This document shows positions 9,750 through 20,157 of a stretch of DNA of 64,000 nt, in pieces. Positions within the stretch are counted from its first letter, which is position 1; every line of letters starts with the position of its first letter. The notes beneath the pieces are model-generated. The model searched no databases. It was not told where the DNA came from and was given only the letters and a program-made list of their open reading frames with translations. Source of the DNA: Symbiodinium natans (Eukaryota > Sar > Dinophyceae > Suessiales > Symbiodiniaceae). The translations under genes and the position numbers were made by a program. The stretch is taken from the NCBI GenBank assembly GCA_905221605.1, contig CAJNDS010002130.1, positions 263,001 to 327,000 of the forward strand, in the 5' to 3' direction.

Positions 9750-12320
9750 TGTGGGACTTGGAAGCGACCTTCGAGCTAATAGAGCCCTTCACAAAGATGA
9801 CTTCATCTGGGATCCCGTGATTGCCATCGCAACCGCACGGTACTAAAGTAGTCGATGCAGATGTTCACACACGAGCAATTAGTCTCGCACTGAAGGTCTG
9901 GGCAAGATGTCGAACTACACCAACAGGCCAGTGAAGGGACAATCCTACTGAAAGGCTAAAGATGAACGTGCTCAACTCCGCAATACTTAAGAGAAAAACA
10001 ACAAGTGAGATATCGTACGTACAGGCAGTTCACCACAAGCTTCATGCGCAGCTGTAGACCACTGCTGGTCGAGGTTTGCTGGGACAGGGTTCATCCCAAG
10101 ATATAAACAACAGGCAAGGTTGGATCATCAAAGGTACAAGATGGGCCTCATCAAAAGTACGAATCGAGCTCACTATTGCAGCTAAGCCAAGGAGACCTTT
10201 GCGAAACAGCCAAGACCAATCCAACATCTCAAACTGCTGCTTTCCTGGTCCAGACTGCAAAGGCAAAGGGCCATCTGCAGCTAAGGTGCAGGCTGAACCC
10301 GACGTAGCCGAAGCAAGTCCGGCTGAAGCCAGAAAGCGCGGTGCCACGCAAGATTCGCAATTAATGCAACGTTGCCAGCAGGTGCGGGAGGGGAGTTGCC
10401 TACGGCTTCGAGACGGTACCCTTGCTTCCTTCCTGGGGCAGCCTCCGTTCATACTCCAATTGGCAGCACGGCATAGCTCTATAGGTCCCAACAAAGCACC
10501 AAAGCTACGCATTAAACAGGCGCCAAGCGATCGACCCGGAGCTCGGCGACCCAGGTTGGGTGAGAGGTCTGGGAGGTCACAATCTCATTCTCTGATCTGC
10601 TGATCTGCCTGAAACCCGCACCTACGTTTGCAAACCATCCTGGAGTCCAGATGCCCCTTTTTTTTGTCTGTCCCGAAGGGTACTCGTCTCCCTCATGGCC
10701 ATCATGTGAGGACTGGGTGGTTGCACCCAGCACCATCAGCCTACAGGGCCAAGAGGGGCGAGCTCGAGCTGGAGAGCTGAAACCCAACTGGGTTTCACGA
10801 GCTTGCGGCCTTTGGCAAGCTACAGTATCCTACTATTTGCTTAAGAACCCCAACAAACAATAAAAGAAGAATTCCAGTGATTGCCCTTATAAGGAAGAAT
10901 ATTGATGTTTTTGGGGGGGTTCTTAAGCAATTGGTAGTATCACCAAGAGAAAGGGTCTCGGAGCACCTTACACGGTGCTGGGAGGCCGCACAGCGCCTGT
11001 GGCGACTTTGCAGTTGGAGGCGCAAAATCTTAAACAGTTGGCATGATCCAACCTGAGCCCCAAGCAGGCTCCGGGTTCAATGCCTGCAACAAGCCCTGGC
11101 CATGTCACCTCGCGTCACCAGTTGACAAAGACCGGCGGTGCCAAGAAGGAGAAGACGTTGCTGCGTGAGCTCACCGCTGTTCGAACGAGGCCTGGAGAGC
11201 TTGGGGGCAGAGGGGAAGCTGTGGGTTTTTGTGAGGAGCGTGTGTCTGTCTGTGTGTCTGTGTGTGCGTGGGTGGGTGAGAGGGATGGGGAGTCCGGGGC
11301 TTTACTTCCCAGCATTGGAGCCGGGTGGCCGCGGCGCCGTGCAGCAGGCGTGGCCTTGGAGACCAACTCGTGCAAGTCGCTGACCTTTCAGGGAGGCCGC
11401 AAGATGCCGGGAATGCCCGAAGCGCGCAACGGCGGGGCTCCGACAAGGTGCGCGTTGAGGTCGAAGTAGCCTAAGCGTTCAACAGCCACTCGGAGCTACA
11501 TGAAACGCAGCCAGATGATCATGGCAGATCTGCTCATCGCATCCCCTACTGCTCATAGATGCTCCTAGTATCCTCGCTATACATTCAGCTAACGGGGGGA
11601 CATGGGAGGCATAGCCACGCGAACAAGATTCTGCCGAGTTTGGATTGCATACGAAAACACACATCACCTGCTTCCTCCAGAGCTGTCACGGCATTGGCAA
11701 GTTCACTTTCCAAGCAGCTGTGCCGGATGCCATTCACGTTGGCATCCATAGACGTGCAATCCACCACGTCGATCTTAGGGGTAAGAAAAGGGTCCTCAGG
11801 CAAAAGGCAGTCGGCGAAAACAGACATCAGCTCGGGAAGGAAGATCATGCCCCTGGCTATCGCTTACCTTTTCTTTGCCGAATCCTTGGAACATCCTTGG
11901 GACATCCTGGGAAATCCTGGAACTCTTCCTTTTTTTGCCCAGCAGCGAATACGCTAGGCAGCGGATGCGCCCATCGGCCGAGCGCCCGGCCGCGACCGCC
12001 AAGGACCTGCGTCAGAGAGTGCCCTCAGTGCCCTCACTGTACTTTTGGGGGGCCAGCTTGGCTTGGTGGCTTTGGAAATCTTCGAGGTGTTCTACAATGT
12101 GGCTACACATGGTGATATGCACAGAAGCCTAGACCCCTCGTGCTGAACAAGAAGCAGCTTTCGATGGCCTCGCCGGCCCACAGTGCAGTGTCCTGGCAGC
12201 TTCCGAAAGTAGTTTCGCCCAGGTTGGAACTGTACTATCAGGATCTAGGCTGTACTCCATCATATGAACGCTTCCAGAACGCTGGGCAGGGATGATGCAA
12301 GCGCTCCGCTACTTCAGCAT
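9750..12320. other. Host DNA without a recognised gene
   Basis: Contains one MITE-like element (10,830-10,937). An exon-like stretch lies near 11,125-11,210, plus strand (GAKKEKTLLRELTAVRTRPG). A (TG)n tract lies at about 11,238-11,275. Nothing could be assigned to a family. Confidence 0.4.
10830..10937 (+). repeat. MITE-like element, family A copy 1
   Basis: 108 bp with inverted ends built around TTGCTTAAGAACCCC and GGGGTTCTTAAGCAA (19 of the outer 22 bases pair). It is flanked on both sides by TATC (10,826-10,829 and 10,938-10,941), a possible 4-bp target duplication. A second copy, inverted, lies at 54.3 kb. Confidence 0.72.
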
Positions 12321-12329
12321 GCTGCGCCT

Positions 12330-12640
12330 TCCTTCCAAACGCCAAGAGCCCTTCTCTTCAAAAAAACGAAACCTCCCAGGCATCCATGCTCCTCCCGATC
12401 CACGTAGAGCGTCAGCCGCTCGCAGAGCGCGGTGAGCCGGGCCAGTGAACCCTGCGTGGAACTTGGGTCCCAGGGCTCGGGTTCATTGGAAGCTTTTCGC
12501 TTGGGGAGGGGGATTTCAGGGGCACTTCTTGAGGGTGGCTCTTTGAAAACATCGAGGGAGGGCCAACGCCTCGACGAACTCGTTGAGGGGGCAGGATGGG
12601 TTGCCTCAGCAGCGAGACCAAAAAAACAGGGACAAGCCGA
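12330..12640 (-). CDS. Exon-like open stretch, unrecognised
   Basis: A minus-strand frame has plausible protein composition: Pro/Ser-rich (SAPEIPLPKRKASNEPEPWD) passing into a helix-like part (GSLARLTALCERLTLYVDRE). It ends against a 26-base poly-C tract at 12,656. No start codon context, splice partners or family could be established. Confidence 0.25.
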
Positions 12641-12655
12641 CAAGCCATCACCGCG

Positions 12656-12681
12656 CCCCCCCCCCCCCCCCCCCCCCCCCC
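12656..12681. repeat. Poly-C tract
   Basis: An uninterrupted run of about 26 C. Similar runs of 16-27 occur at about 14,284, 54,244 and 55,105. Length may be unreliable in the assembly. Confidence 0.9.
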
Positions 12682-12699
12682 AAAGCCGAGATTTTTAGA

Positions 12700-14440
12700 G
12701 TCCAGAGCTAAGCTGCAGAAGGAGATCGTCTTGATCTTCACAGGCGGAGTGTCATCCGTGCCTGAACTCAGGCATCCAAGGGCCCCAGAGAATGTCTCTG
12801 TGCCTGCTGAAACTTCTCAGCTGGGCCTCCAGTTGTTCCTGGGCGCCTGCACAGCAGTCGCGCATCAACCAAAATGGGGTTGCAAAGGAGGTGGGCTGGA
12901 ACAGAGCTGCATCTTGTCCAAACATCACATCGCGGTTGAGGGTTTCATGCTGTCTGCTTGGACTCGGCGATCAATGGAATGCATGTGCTGCTGCGATACA
13001 TACATATGAACCATATGACAGCAACAGCAAACAAACACTAGTTGAGCACCAAAGCGGACAGACAACATCAAGGCACCCTCGTCCAGGTAGGCGTTCCAAT
13101 TCGTCCTCGGAGTGATACAAGGAGCCATCGCAGAACGAAATCTTTCACACAACGGGCACAGTTACTGATGCCTTTTCGGTTCACAATGCGCCCAGCCGCC
13201 AGCGCAGCGCAAACGAGCTCGCAGCCCATGGAGTGGGCCATGACGTGGAACTCCTCGCAGGATCCCCCGCTGTGGCTGCAGAAACTTCTCGGTTCGGGGT
13301 TTAGGGTGCAGGTTTTAGGGTTTTAGGGTTTTAGGGTTTAGGGTGTTAGGGTTTTAGGGTCTTCACAGCCAGACAGCTCTGAAAGCTCTGAAAAAAGCGG
13401 CTCCTGGATGCCGGCTTGGTGCAGCCTGCCCACAACTTCCCCTCAAATCCGGTACATCATGGCACGCCATGGCACAATGGCACATCATGAAAGTCATTCA
13501 GAATTCAGGGAATTCAGGGGCCCTCGTCTACGCAACAAGCATTGCGGGCGGGGCGTTCATGCTTTTGCACCGTGGAAGTAAGTCCGGCCCGACACGCCTG
13601 CTGAGGAACTCGGCCAGGTCAGGGGCGAATTGGTGCATCTGGCGACGGACATGGAAAAATGAAGGGATGCCGCCTCAGCGCCCAACACGCACATGATGCA
13701 AAACGGCGCGAACATGCGGGCGTCTCTCTGGGCGTCAGGCCCGTCGGCCAAGAGAAAACGAAGGGCAAAAACCTTGGGCTGAACTTGCCTCGGCACAAAA
13801 GATGTAGAAAAAGATGGGAAAGACATAAAAACATCAGTAGAGAACGCCTACCTGCACACCACCAACACCACCATCACCACCAACTCCACTCCCGAAATTC
13901 TGTTGAAGAAGTCGCTGCAATCCATAAAAAGTGTCTGGTAGTGTCGGGGGTGCCCAAGGTCATCAGCTGGGCCAGGCGAAGACACGCCCAGTCCTGTGTG
14001 TCTCAGCAATACCAGCGGCGTTACTGCAGCGAGTTCGGGAACGGCATCACGGTTGCAAGCGCGGATGGCACTGTGCATCACGCCACGCTGAAGGCAGAGG
14101 ATCTGCTAGAAGAGCGCATGAAGAGCTTGAGTTCCGAACCTCAACACTCCTAGAACCTTCGCCATCGATGTATCAGAGCCCAGTGGCAGTGGGGCAGTTG
14201 TAGCCGTGCACAAAGACAAACGCCGTCTGCGAGTCGCTGATGTCGGAGCCTTAGAGGGCATGCTTTGGTTGACGCCTTGGTCGCCCCCCCCCCCCCCCCC
14301 GGATGGGCCAACCTCGGATGTAAAACTCCTGTATACACTGCATACTCTACTGCATATATCTGTATGCTCAAGCACCCATTCTGTGAGGGCGACCTTTTAC
14401 ATGTATGCGGCTATCACAACTCTAATGTATGCGTGCGTGT
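12700..14440. other. Host DNA without a recognised gene
   Basis: Frames are short and overlapping. The plus-strand frame around 13,660-14,150 is open for 164 codons but includes a His-rich run from CAC/CAT repeats and matches nothing I know. TTTTAGGG-type repeats lie at 13,295-13,361 and a poly-C tract at about 14,284-14,300. Confidence 0.4.
13295..13361 (+). repeat. Telomere-like tract, TTTTAGGG variant
   Basis: The unit here is mostly the 8-base TTTTAGGG rather than TTTAGGG. TTTTAGGG is the Chlamydomonas-type telomere unit. It is most simply a slippage variant of the local repeat. Confidence 0.75.
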
Positions 14441-14663
14441 ATATGTGTTTATATATATATATACACACGTGTACATGTACATAAACGCATATATACACAT
14501 ATATATATGTATATATTTCTTATTTGTTTATTTATTTATACTTATACACACACATATATATGTATACACATACAGACATATAAACATAAACATATGTATG
14601 ATGCATGCATGCATGCATGCATACATACATACATGTACATGCATATGTATATAGATATAATAC
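14440..14663. repeat. AT/CATA-rich microsatellite
   Basis: TA, CATA, CATG and ATGC dinucleotide and tetranucleotide repeats. Frames through it give Tyr/Ile/His runs that are not real genes. It resumes after the MITE-like element at 14,979-15,011, which shows that the element inserted into it. Confidence 0.9.
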
Positions 14664-14978
14664 ATCCGAGCTCCTGTTTAATTAAACCCCCCATATTTAA
14701 AGAATTTTTTTTGCCCGGATTCCCGCCGGAAGACTACTTTCCATTACGATGGATTTCGTATGGGCCAAACCCCCCACATTTAAAGAATTTTTGTTTGGGG
14801 GGGTTGTCAAATTTTGAAACTCTGCCTTTCGGAAAGCTTTTTTCTTCTGCAGGGACGTTTGGGTTCTTATTGTTTTTTAATAGAGAAACCATACGGGGCC
14901 ATGGTCCAACTATTGCGGAACCCTGCCTTCCTTATTGTGGGGGGGGGGGGGCCCCCCCAATTAAACAGGAGCTCGGAT
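14664..14978 (+). repeat. MITE-like element, family C (315 bp, 20-bp perfect TIRs)
   Basis: Begins ATCCGAGCTCCTGTTTAATT and ends with its exact reverse complement. TAC flanks both sides (14,661-14,663 and 14,979-14,981), a possible 3-bp target duplication, though the flanks are low complexity. Inside, an AACCCCCCAYATTTAAAGAA motif occurs twice (~14,685 and ~14,769). Non-coding. Confidence 0.75.
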
Positions 14979-14981
14979 TAC

Positions 14982-15606
14982 ATATATACATATATATATA
15001 TACATATATGCTGCTACACACACGAAAAGACAATTGACATGTGCGAAGCAAGGGAAGACAATCAAAGGCGCGAGTTGCTTGTCTTGTTCTTCAGAGTCTC
15101 ACGTCAAGGGGCAGAAGGAGGCAGTGGCGGAACGCGTATCGTCGCCTGGTCACGGCCACCCCTTCCCCCCCCCCAAACAAAAACATAAGCAAAACATCAA
15201 AAGGCCGCATGAGGACTCTCATGGCGTAGGGGGTTGCTAGTATCCTCAAAAGGGCACCCCATACACACCCACATACCCAAGAAGCTCTTAGTATACTCAC
15301 CAAAGCCTCCCGAAGTCAAAGCTACAGCACTTGAAGGCGGCATGAAGGTGCGACACGTGTGCCCGTGTGTGCGACTCCTTGATTCCACCTGGGACAAGAA
15401 TGAGCTGGGCTTAATACGACATTGACCGAAGCCGGATACCAACTCAGTTCTCCACCCTGCAACTGTGCTGCATCAAAAGCTTCCTCACAAAGGGTACGAT
15501 GGGAGCTCCATGCGCCAAAGAGGCTCAAGCCTCGTATCACAAGCCGCTACTTTAACATTCCTCAAGGAAGAGAGCAACGCCTGGCTTTATGTGGGGATGT
15601 CCGGCT
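14982..15606. other. Host DNA without a recognised gene
   Basis: After the microsatellite ends, no frame is long or recognisable. Nothing else seen. Confidence 0.45.
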
Positions 15607-15680
15607 CTAGGGGGGCCCCAGATCGACCCCCAATAGTAGGCTGCCCTCAGAATAAGGACCCCAATAAGGTACCCCCTAGT
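15607..15680 (-). repeat. MITE-like element, family B copy 3 (partial)
   Basis: The reverse complement (GGGGTACCTTATTGGGGTCC...) matches the interior of the copy at 227-354. It ends within a few bases of the viral target duplication, so the virus integrated in or beside this element. Confidence 0.5.
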
Positions 15681-15683
15681 TTC

Positions 15684-16145
15684 AGTCAGAGGAGTCCTTG
15701 CCCAGTTTGGGTAATAATGCCACCGTCAACCCATTAGATGATCATTCCTATACTCCCCCCTACATTTCACCGATATATCACTACTACTTCCCCCATTAGA
15801 TGATCATTCCTATACTCCCCCCTACATTTCACCGATATATCACTACTACTTCCCCATTAGATGATCATTCCTATACTCCCCCCTACATTTCACCGATATA
15901 TCACTACTACTTCCCCCATTAGATGATTATCCCTATACTCCCCCCTACATTTCACCGATAAATCACTACTACTTCCCCCATTAGATGATCATTCCTACAC
16001 TCCCCCCTAAACTTCACCATTATATCACTACTACTACCCCATTATCAATACAATTTTAGGAGTAACCATAACCCCATCTATGATCTCTAAGGTGGCATTA
16101 TTACCTAAAAGGGGCAAAGGGGTCCTTGTAGAATTTGGGTTTAGG
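15684..16145 (+). repeat. Left terminal inverted repeat of the virus
   Basis: This matches the reverse complement of 36,685-36,911. Within it a 27-base block starting TTGCCCAGTTTGGGTAATAA (15,698-15,724) returns inverted, with a few changes, at 16,091-16,117, so the TIR is itself palindromic at its borders. Homology continues inward to about 16,145 (GTAGAATTTGG). It is about twice as long as the right TIR because of an internal tandem array. Confidence 0.88.
15732..16041 (+). repeat. Five-copy ~62-bp tandem array inside the left TIR
   Basis: The unit begins CATTAGATGATCATTCCTAT and includes CACCGATATATCACTACTAC. Copies start at 15,732, 15,794, 15,855, 15,917 and 15,979 (period 61-62). The right TIR contains a single copy, so the array arose by local duplication in the left end. 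The fourth and fifth copies are the most diverged. Confidence 0.9.
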
Positions 16146-16204
16146 TTCGGGGCTGGGGTGGAACACAGGCATCTAGCAGTTCCTTTCTGTCGCGTGAACT
16201 TCAT

Positions 16205-17800
16205 TCAGTCGCTCCAGTTGCCCCATGAAACGTATTGTTTCGGGGAGATGACCTTCTCCTCCTTCCACTGCCCATCAGGTTTCTTCTCTGCGCCATACTC
16301 CTTTGCGATGGCTTCATTTGGTGCAACAATGACCCAGTTGATTGCGCAGACCCTCTTCAAGTCCGACGCAGCGAAGTATCTCTTGAACTTCTCATGCATT
16401 GACCCAAGCTTGAACTCATGCTTCTTGCCCTTTGTTGTTTGCAGGAGCCAAAGCACGAAACCATCATCTTGCTTCTGCACAAAGAAAAAATCGGCGGCCG
16501 GAAAAGACTTGCTCTCCGGGACATACAGCATGTTGGTCTCAAACTCTTTGGGTTTGTAGCCTTTGCTCAGCCTTTCTATCCGCTCGATGATTTGCTTGGC
16601 GGGCGGCACCTTCACAGTGCCAGATTCCCCCCCCGACGTCACAGATCTGAATTGCAGTGTCCGCGGGTCCGTCTTTGCTGTCAAACCCTCGAGCACGATA
16701 TCTTGGAACAGGTTGCCGACGAAACTGCCAAGCTCCTTGTATTCCAAGGACACGTTGATGAACTGCTGACGACCTTCCCTACCTCGCTTTTCAAGGGCCT
16801 TGCGAATTGCCACATGGGCAACATCTGACTCAATAAGCATCACCTGCGCTTTGTGATACGGCTTTGCAGACGTGATCTGCAACAGAAGGCTCAGATGGCT
16901 TTGCTTGCCTTCTCCTTGTATGTTACGAGGCTCTCGCAAGACAGCTTTCAGCAAATCCTCGTAATTGCAATTTTCGAGGCACTCTGCTATCAATCGATGC
17001 GCTGCTTCAGAAAGGGTGCCACCCTCTTTCAACACTTGCATCAACCATCGCACACTTCCGCCGAGCAGGTCGTATGCCTCTTCAACAATCTTTGCTGTCT
17101 CCTCCGCCTCCTTGTCAAGAACATGCTGGAAAAGAGCAGCTTTGTGCTGCAACACCTCAGGTTTGGACCAAGTAGGCATATACAAGACTGTAGGCCTGCA
17201 GGTTTCCTGCTTGAATGCCACTTTGTAGCTTCCACCATGCGGCGAAGTGAAGACGATGCTGCATCCCCTCGGCCGAGCGTCGAGCTCGACCTTCCCGCCA
17301 GCAAGTGGGTCGAACAGCAGCACGGTTGTCTCCTGCCCTAGCAATGCACCGGGCTTGACTTCGCCATGAGCCCGCGCCTTGCCACCAATGTGAGACCACC
17401 ACTCATTGCCACGTTGAATGACAATGTCGTAGCCCTCCGCAATCAAGATTACCGCCATGTATGCTAGGAAAATCGACTTTCCAATTCCGGGCGTGCCGGT
17501 GACAATCAGTAAGCCTCCAATCATCGGCCGTTCTTCTCCGTTTGCAAGTGCTGGATTGAAGATGCCTTTCAACCAAGCTACTATTTGTCCCTGCAGGTGT
17601 GTATAACATTCGCGAATCACCATGTTACGCTTCATGTTCTGCAGGCCCAGAATGGCCTGCTTGAAGATCTTCACCTCATCAGTCTTCCACCCTTTCGGCT
17701 TCATGCCCGCAGCTTCTTTCAGCCACAGGCAAAGTGGGTCGAGTTCGGCACTCTCAACCTCCGCTGCACCGAACAACGCAACCTTATAGACCTAAAACTA
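16205..17800 (-). CDS. Crinkler/RHS-type P-loop NTPase with REase-fold nuclease (main exon)
   Basis: About 525 residues are open in this exon. A Walker A, GTPGIGKS, lies near residue 94, embedded in LLIVTGTPGIGKSIFLAYM as is typical of Crinkler (CRN) and trypanosomatid RHS proteins. The middle is helical. Near residues 417-457 follows the REase-like nuclease part: FPAADFFF (D~429) and LLQTTKGKKH (Q~446). This P-loop plus REase order is known from CR effectors, which are often nuclear and transposon-linked. No ATG begins the frame: it opens just after an in-frame TAG at a ...TTTTAG|GTC acceptor, so an upstream exon is expected. GC content resembles the host, not the virus core. It could be viral cargo, a captured host gene or a nested insertion. 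Confidence 0.72.
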
Positions 17801-18029
17801 CATCCAGATCAAAAGCTACATGAATAAACAACTAATCCCAAAAAAACACCCAACCCCCTAAACCCAACTAAGCAACCCAATCAACTAACCCAATCGGGAA
17901 ACCCTACGAGGAAACCAAACCTAGGGGGGAATAAACAACTACGCTACAACCAAAGAGCCAACCCCTAAACCCAATAAGTAAGGTTATCAACCAAGCAAAA
18001 CACCACAAGCCCTAAACCCAACCCTAGAA

Positions 18030-18306
18030 AGATGCCACAGTAAAGCTGGTGGGCACTGGCTGGTGGGAAAACATCTTTGATCCGGCTATGCAGGACTCCA
18101 GCCACTATGCGTCGTGCTCTGTCACTAAACTGGTCCTGCAAATAGAACATCAGCTTTTCCGGTGGATCTTTCTGGAGAACATCTTCTGGGATCTGAGAAA
18201 GAGTCTCCGCCATGCCTTGCTTTGCCAAATCGCCGACGTCCAGTTCCTGAACGCTGGCGATGAACCATGCGTGGTCCAGCTTCCGCTTCTTCGGTTCCGG
18301 TTCCAT
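18030..18306 (-). CDS. Probable first exon of the Crinkler/RHS-type gene, with NLS
   Basis: Starts with ATG at 18,306 and encodes MEPEPKKRKLDH, a classic basic nuclear localisation signal, followed by a helical stretch (DVGDLAKQGMAETLSQIPED) to about RIKDVFPP. It lies directly upstream of the main exon on the same strand. The separating 200-250 bp is repetitive, contains TTTAGGG-like sequence and has stops, as an intron would. I could not fix the donor: GC or GT sites in the right phase exist. Joining the two is an inference from position, strand and the missing ATG downstream. Confidence 0.5.
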
Positions 18307-18755
18307 CGCAAGAACGTGCTAAACACTCTCTATGACTGGCTGCATTACGAACAAATGCTGAGTCAAGCTTATGTCAGTTTTTGACGAACCTATGAATCAC
18401 AGCTGTCAGGTGGCACTGCAGAAGACGCAGCAGATTCCAGACACGATTGTAGTCTCATGTCGATGGACCGCAGTTTGACAGCTACTGGTTCGGTTGCCTT
18501 TGAGGGTTTAGGGTTTGGCACAAAATGAGAAATTGACATTTGATGCGTCACATCTGACCGAATAACAGAGAACTGGAACGTGCTTACTACTCGTTTCGCA
18601 ATTGAAACAAGATAAAGCTCCAACGATTTGTCCTTTGAAAACCCACAACAACAACACTAAGTTGCGAACTGACTCCTAACTTGAAGTTGCAAGTAGCACC
18701 ACAACAATCAATTCAAGTTGCAGAAACACTCACAACTTCAAAGACGCAGGAAAAA
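18307..18755. other. Gene-free spacer between CRN-type gene and integrase
   Basis: No convincing gene. It marks the transition from host-like to AT-rich composition. It contains a short TTTAGGG-like piece (~18,503-18,518) and several degenerate copies of AAGTTGCRA in both orientations near 18,655-18,745. Confidence 0.5.
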
Positions 18756-19668
18756 CTACACCTTTAACAACTCAAATCGCAAATACGCCCGATCCACCCC
18801 TGCCACAAAATAGTAGCTCTGTCCCAACTTCTTGTCAATTCTCTCCACAGTATACACATTCGTGCTGAAATTACCTACCCGTTCTTTTTCGTTGGGTTTC
18901 CTCTTCCTAAATATTTTAACTTCATCCCCGACACCTAGTTCAGGATAGACCCGATTTCGTTTAGCATTCATATTCAAATGCAGTTTAACTTTTAATTCGT
19001 TGCTCGGTTTTCTGGCATCCTTTGGGGTGAAACCAGTAGCGGAATGTTTCATTTTATTGTTATATGTTAATAATATTTCAAAAATATAATCTGGCCACTG
19101 AATATTGTTCTTACCCTTTTTCTGATCGGCTTCAACACGACGATATAATAAATCTTTGAACGTCCTGATGGCCCTTTCGCTGAAATTTGCGTGTGCCCTC
19201 GTTCTATAGTGTTCTATGTTCTGTTCCTGCAAATACCTTTGTATTGCCTCCTTGTTCATTGCGGGTTCATCATCGGTAAAAATTATCTTCGGCTTCTGTC
19301 CCATTTTATGTAAGCATTCAATCATCCCACTAGCTAAGTCTTCTTCCTTCTTACCTTTAATAGCCACGACATGCATAAACTTATCAAATATGTCAATCAT
19401 TAACATCCCTACTCTAAATTTTTGATCTTCCAAATCATTTATAAAAAAATAAGTCCATCTGATACTCATATGCTGAATGCGGGGCGACAAAGCTATTTGA
19501 ACCGACGGGCTTTCGCTTTTGATCAACATTCTTCCTAAAAAACTCGTTAATATCAGACATCGTGATGGTTTTATCTTTCTCCCGCGCTTCTTCTAAAGTC
19601 CGGCTTTTTGAGCCAAACCCCGCGCGATCAAAATACACATCATTAATATTTTTTTGTTTCTCACTCAT
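18756..19668 (-). CDS. Retroviral-type (rve) integrase, Polinton class, frameshifted
   Basis: This DDE integrase would insert the viral DNA and make the 5-bp duplication. Translation starts at 19,668 (MSEKQKNIND). The N-terminal 70-odd residues contain NSFVAPHSAYEYQMD, which holds the first catalytic Asp. The frame then breaks at a 7-base A/T homopolymer (19,443-19,449) and resumes in another frame with DLEDQKFRVGMLMIDIFDKF. The second Asp lies in FTDDEPAM and the catalytic Glu in FSERAIRTF. The C-terminal part (GVGDEVKIFRKR...VYTVERIDK) is the SH3/chromo-like DNA-binding tail of Polinton integrases. Total length is about 300 aa, normal for the class. All catalytic residues survive; the break may be a real mutation, programmed slippage or a homopolymer sequencing error. 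Confidence 0.88.
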
Positions 19669-19712
19669 ATAAAAACAAAAGAAAATAATGATTTAATAAC
19701 TAAATTAAATCA

Positions 19713-20006
19713 TCATTCGGACATCGGCATTATGATCTTGCAGTTCTTCATGTCGTATTTTGCCGAACCGTGCTTGGGCTTCATCGGCTTCTTTGCATTC
19801 AGTATTTCTGAGAGCAATTCATCATTAATCTCCTCGGGCTTCAGTGTGATATTGTTAGCTTGTTCATACTCCTTGATCTTCTTTTTCTGGTTGTGTCTCT
19901 GTGCAGATTCCCGTTTCTTTTGCATGTATGCCTCGTCCTTGTTGCGTTTGTGATAATACAGTCTGTTGTATATGGCGAGTTGTTCTTTGATTTCTTCTAT
20001 TGTCAT
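19713..20006 (-). CDS. Small basic helical protein, unknown
   Basis: 97 aa, starting MTIEEIKEQLAIYNRLYYHK, rich in Lys, Glu, Asn and Gln and mostly helical. The segment RNKDEAYMQKKRESAQRHNQ resembles the modular DNA-binding linkers seen after homing nucleases. It lies just upstream of the integrase on the same strand and is divergent from the polymerase gene. Function unknown. Confidence 0.65.
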   Translation of the reverse strand: MTIEEIKEQLAIYNRLYYHKRNKDEAYMQKKRESAQRHNQKKKIKEYEQANNITLKPEEINDELLSEILNAKKPMKPKHGSAKYDMKNCKIIMPMSE

Positions 20007-20037
20007 ATCCTCGGGCTTCTTGCTTATATTACTATAC

Positions 20038-20068
<31 letters not shown>

Positions 20069-20157
20069 TTTTTCTTTAGATATTTTTTCTTTAAAACAAA
20101 TCTTCAGAAAAATTCATTTAAAGGGAAATTAAATATATAGTTTAATTATATTAGTAT
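20007..20157. promoter_or_regulatory. Divergent AT-rich promoter region
   Basis: This 151-bp gap separates the minus-strand 97-aa gene from the plus-strand polymerase. It holds a (TA)n run at about 20,036-20,062 and further AT-rich sequence ending ATATTAGTATATG at the polymerase start. It must contain start signals for both directions. Confidence 0.55.

Noticed and set aside
14429-15037. 200-codon frame rich in Tyr, Ile and His
   Set aside because: It runs through the TA/CATA microsatellite and the 315-bp MITE-like element, so it is not a gene.
15732-16041. CRISPR-like array
   Set aside because: The 62-bp units are contiguous with no unique spacers, the locus is eukaryotic, and there are no cas genes.
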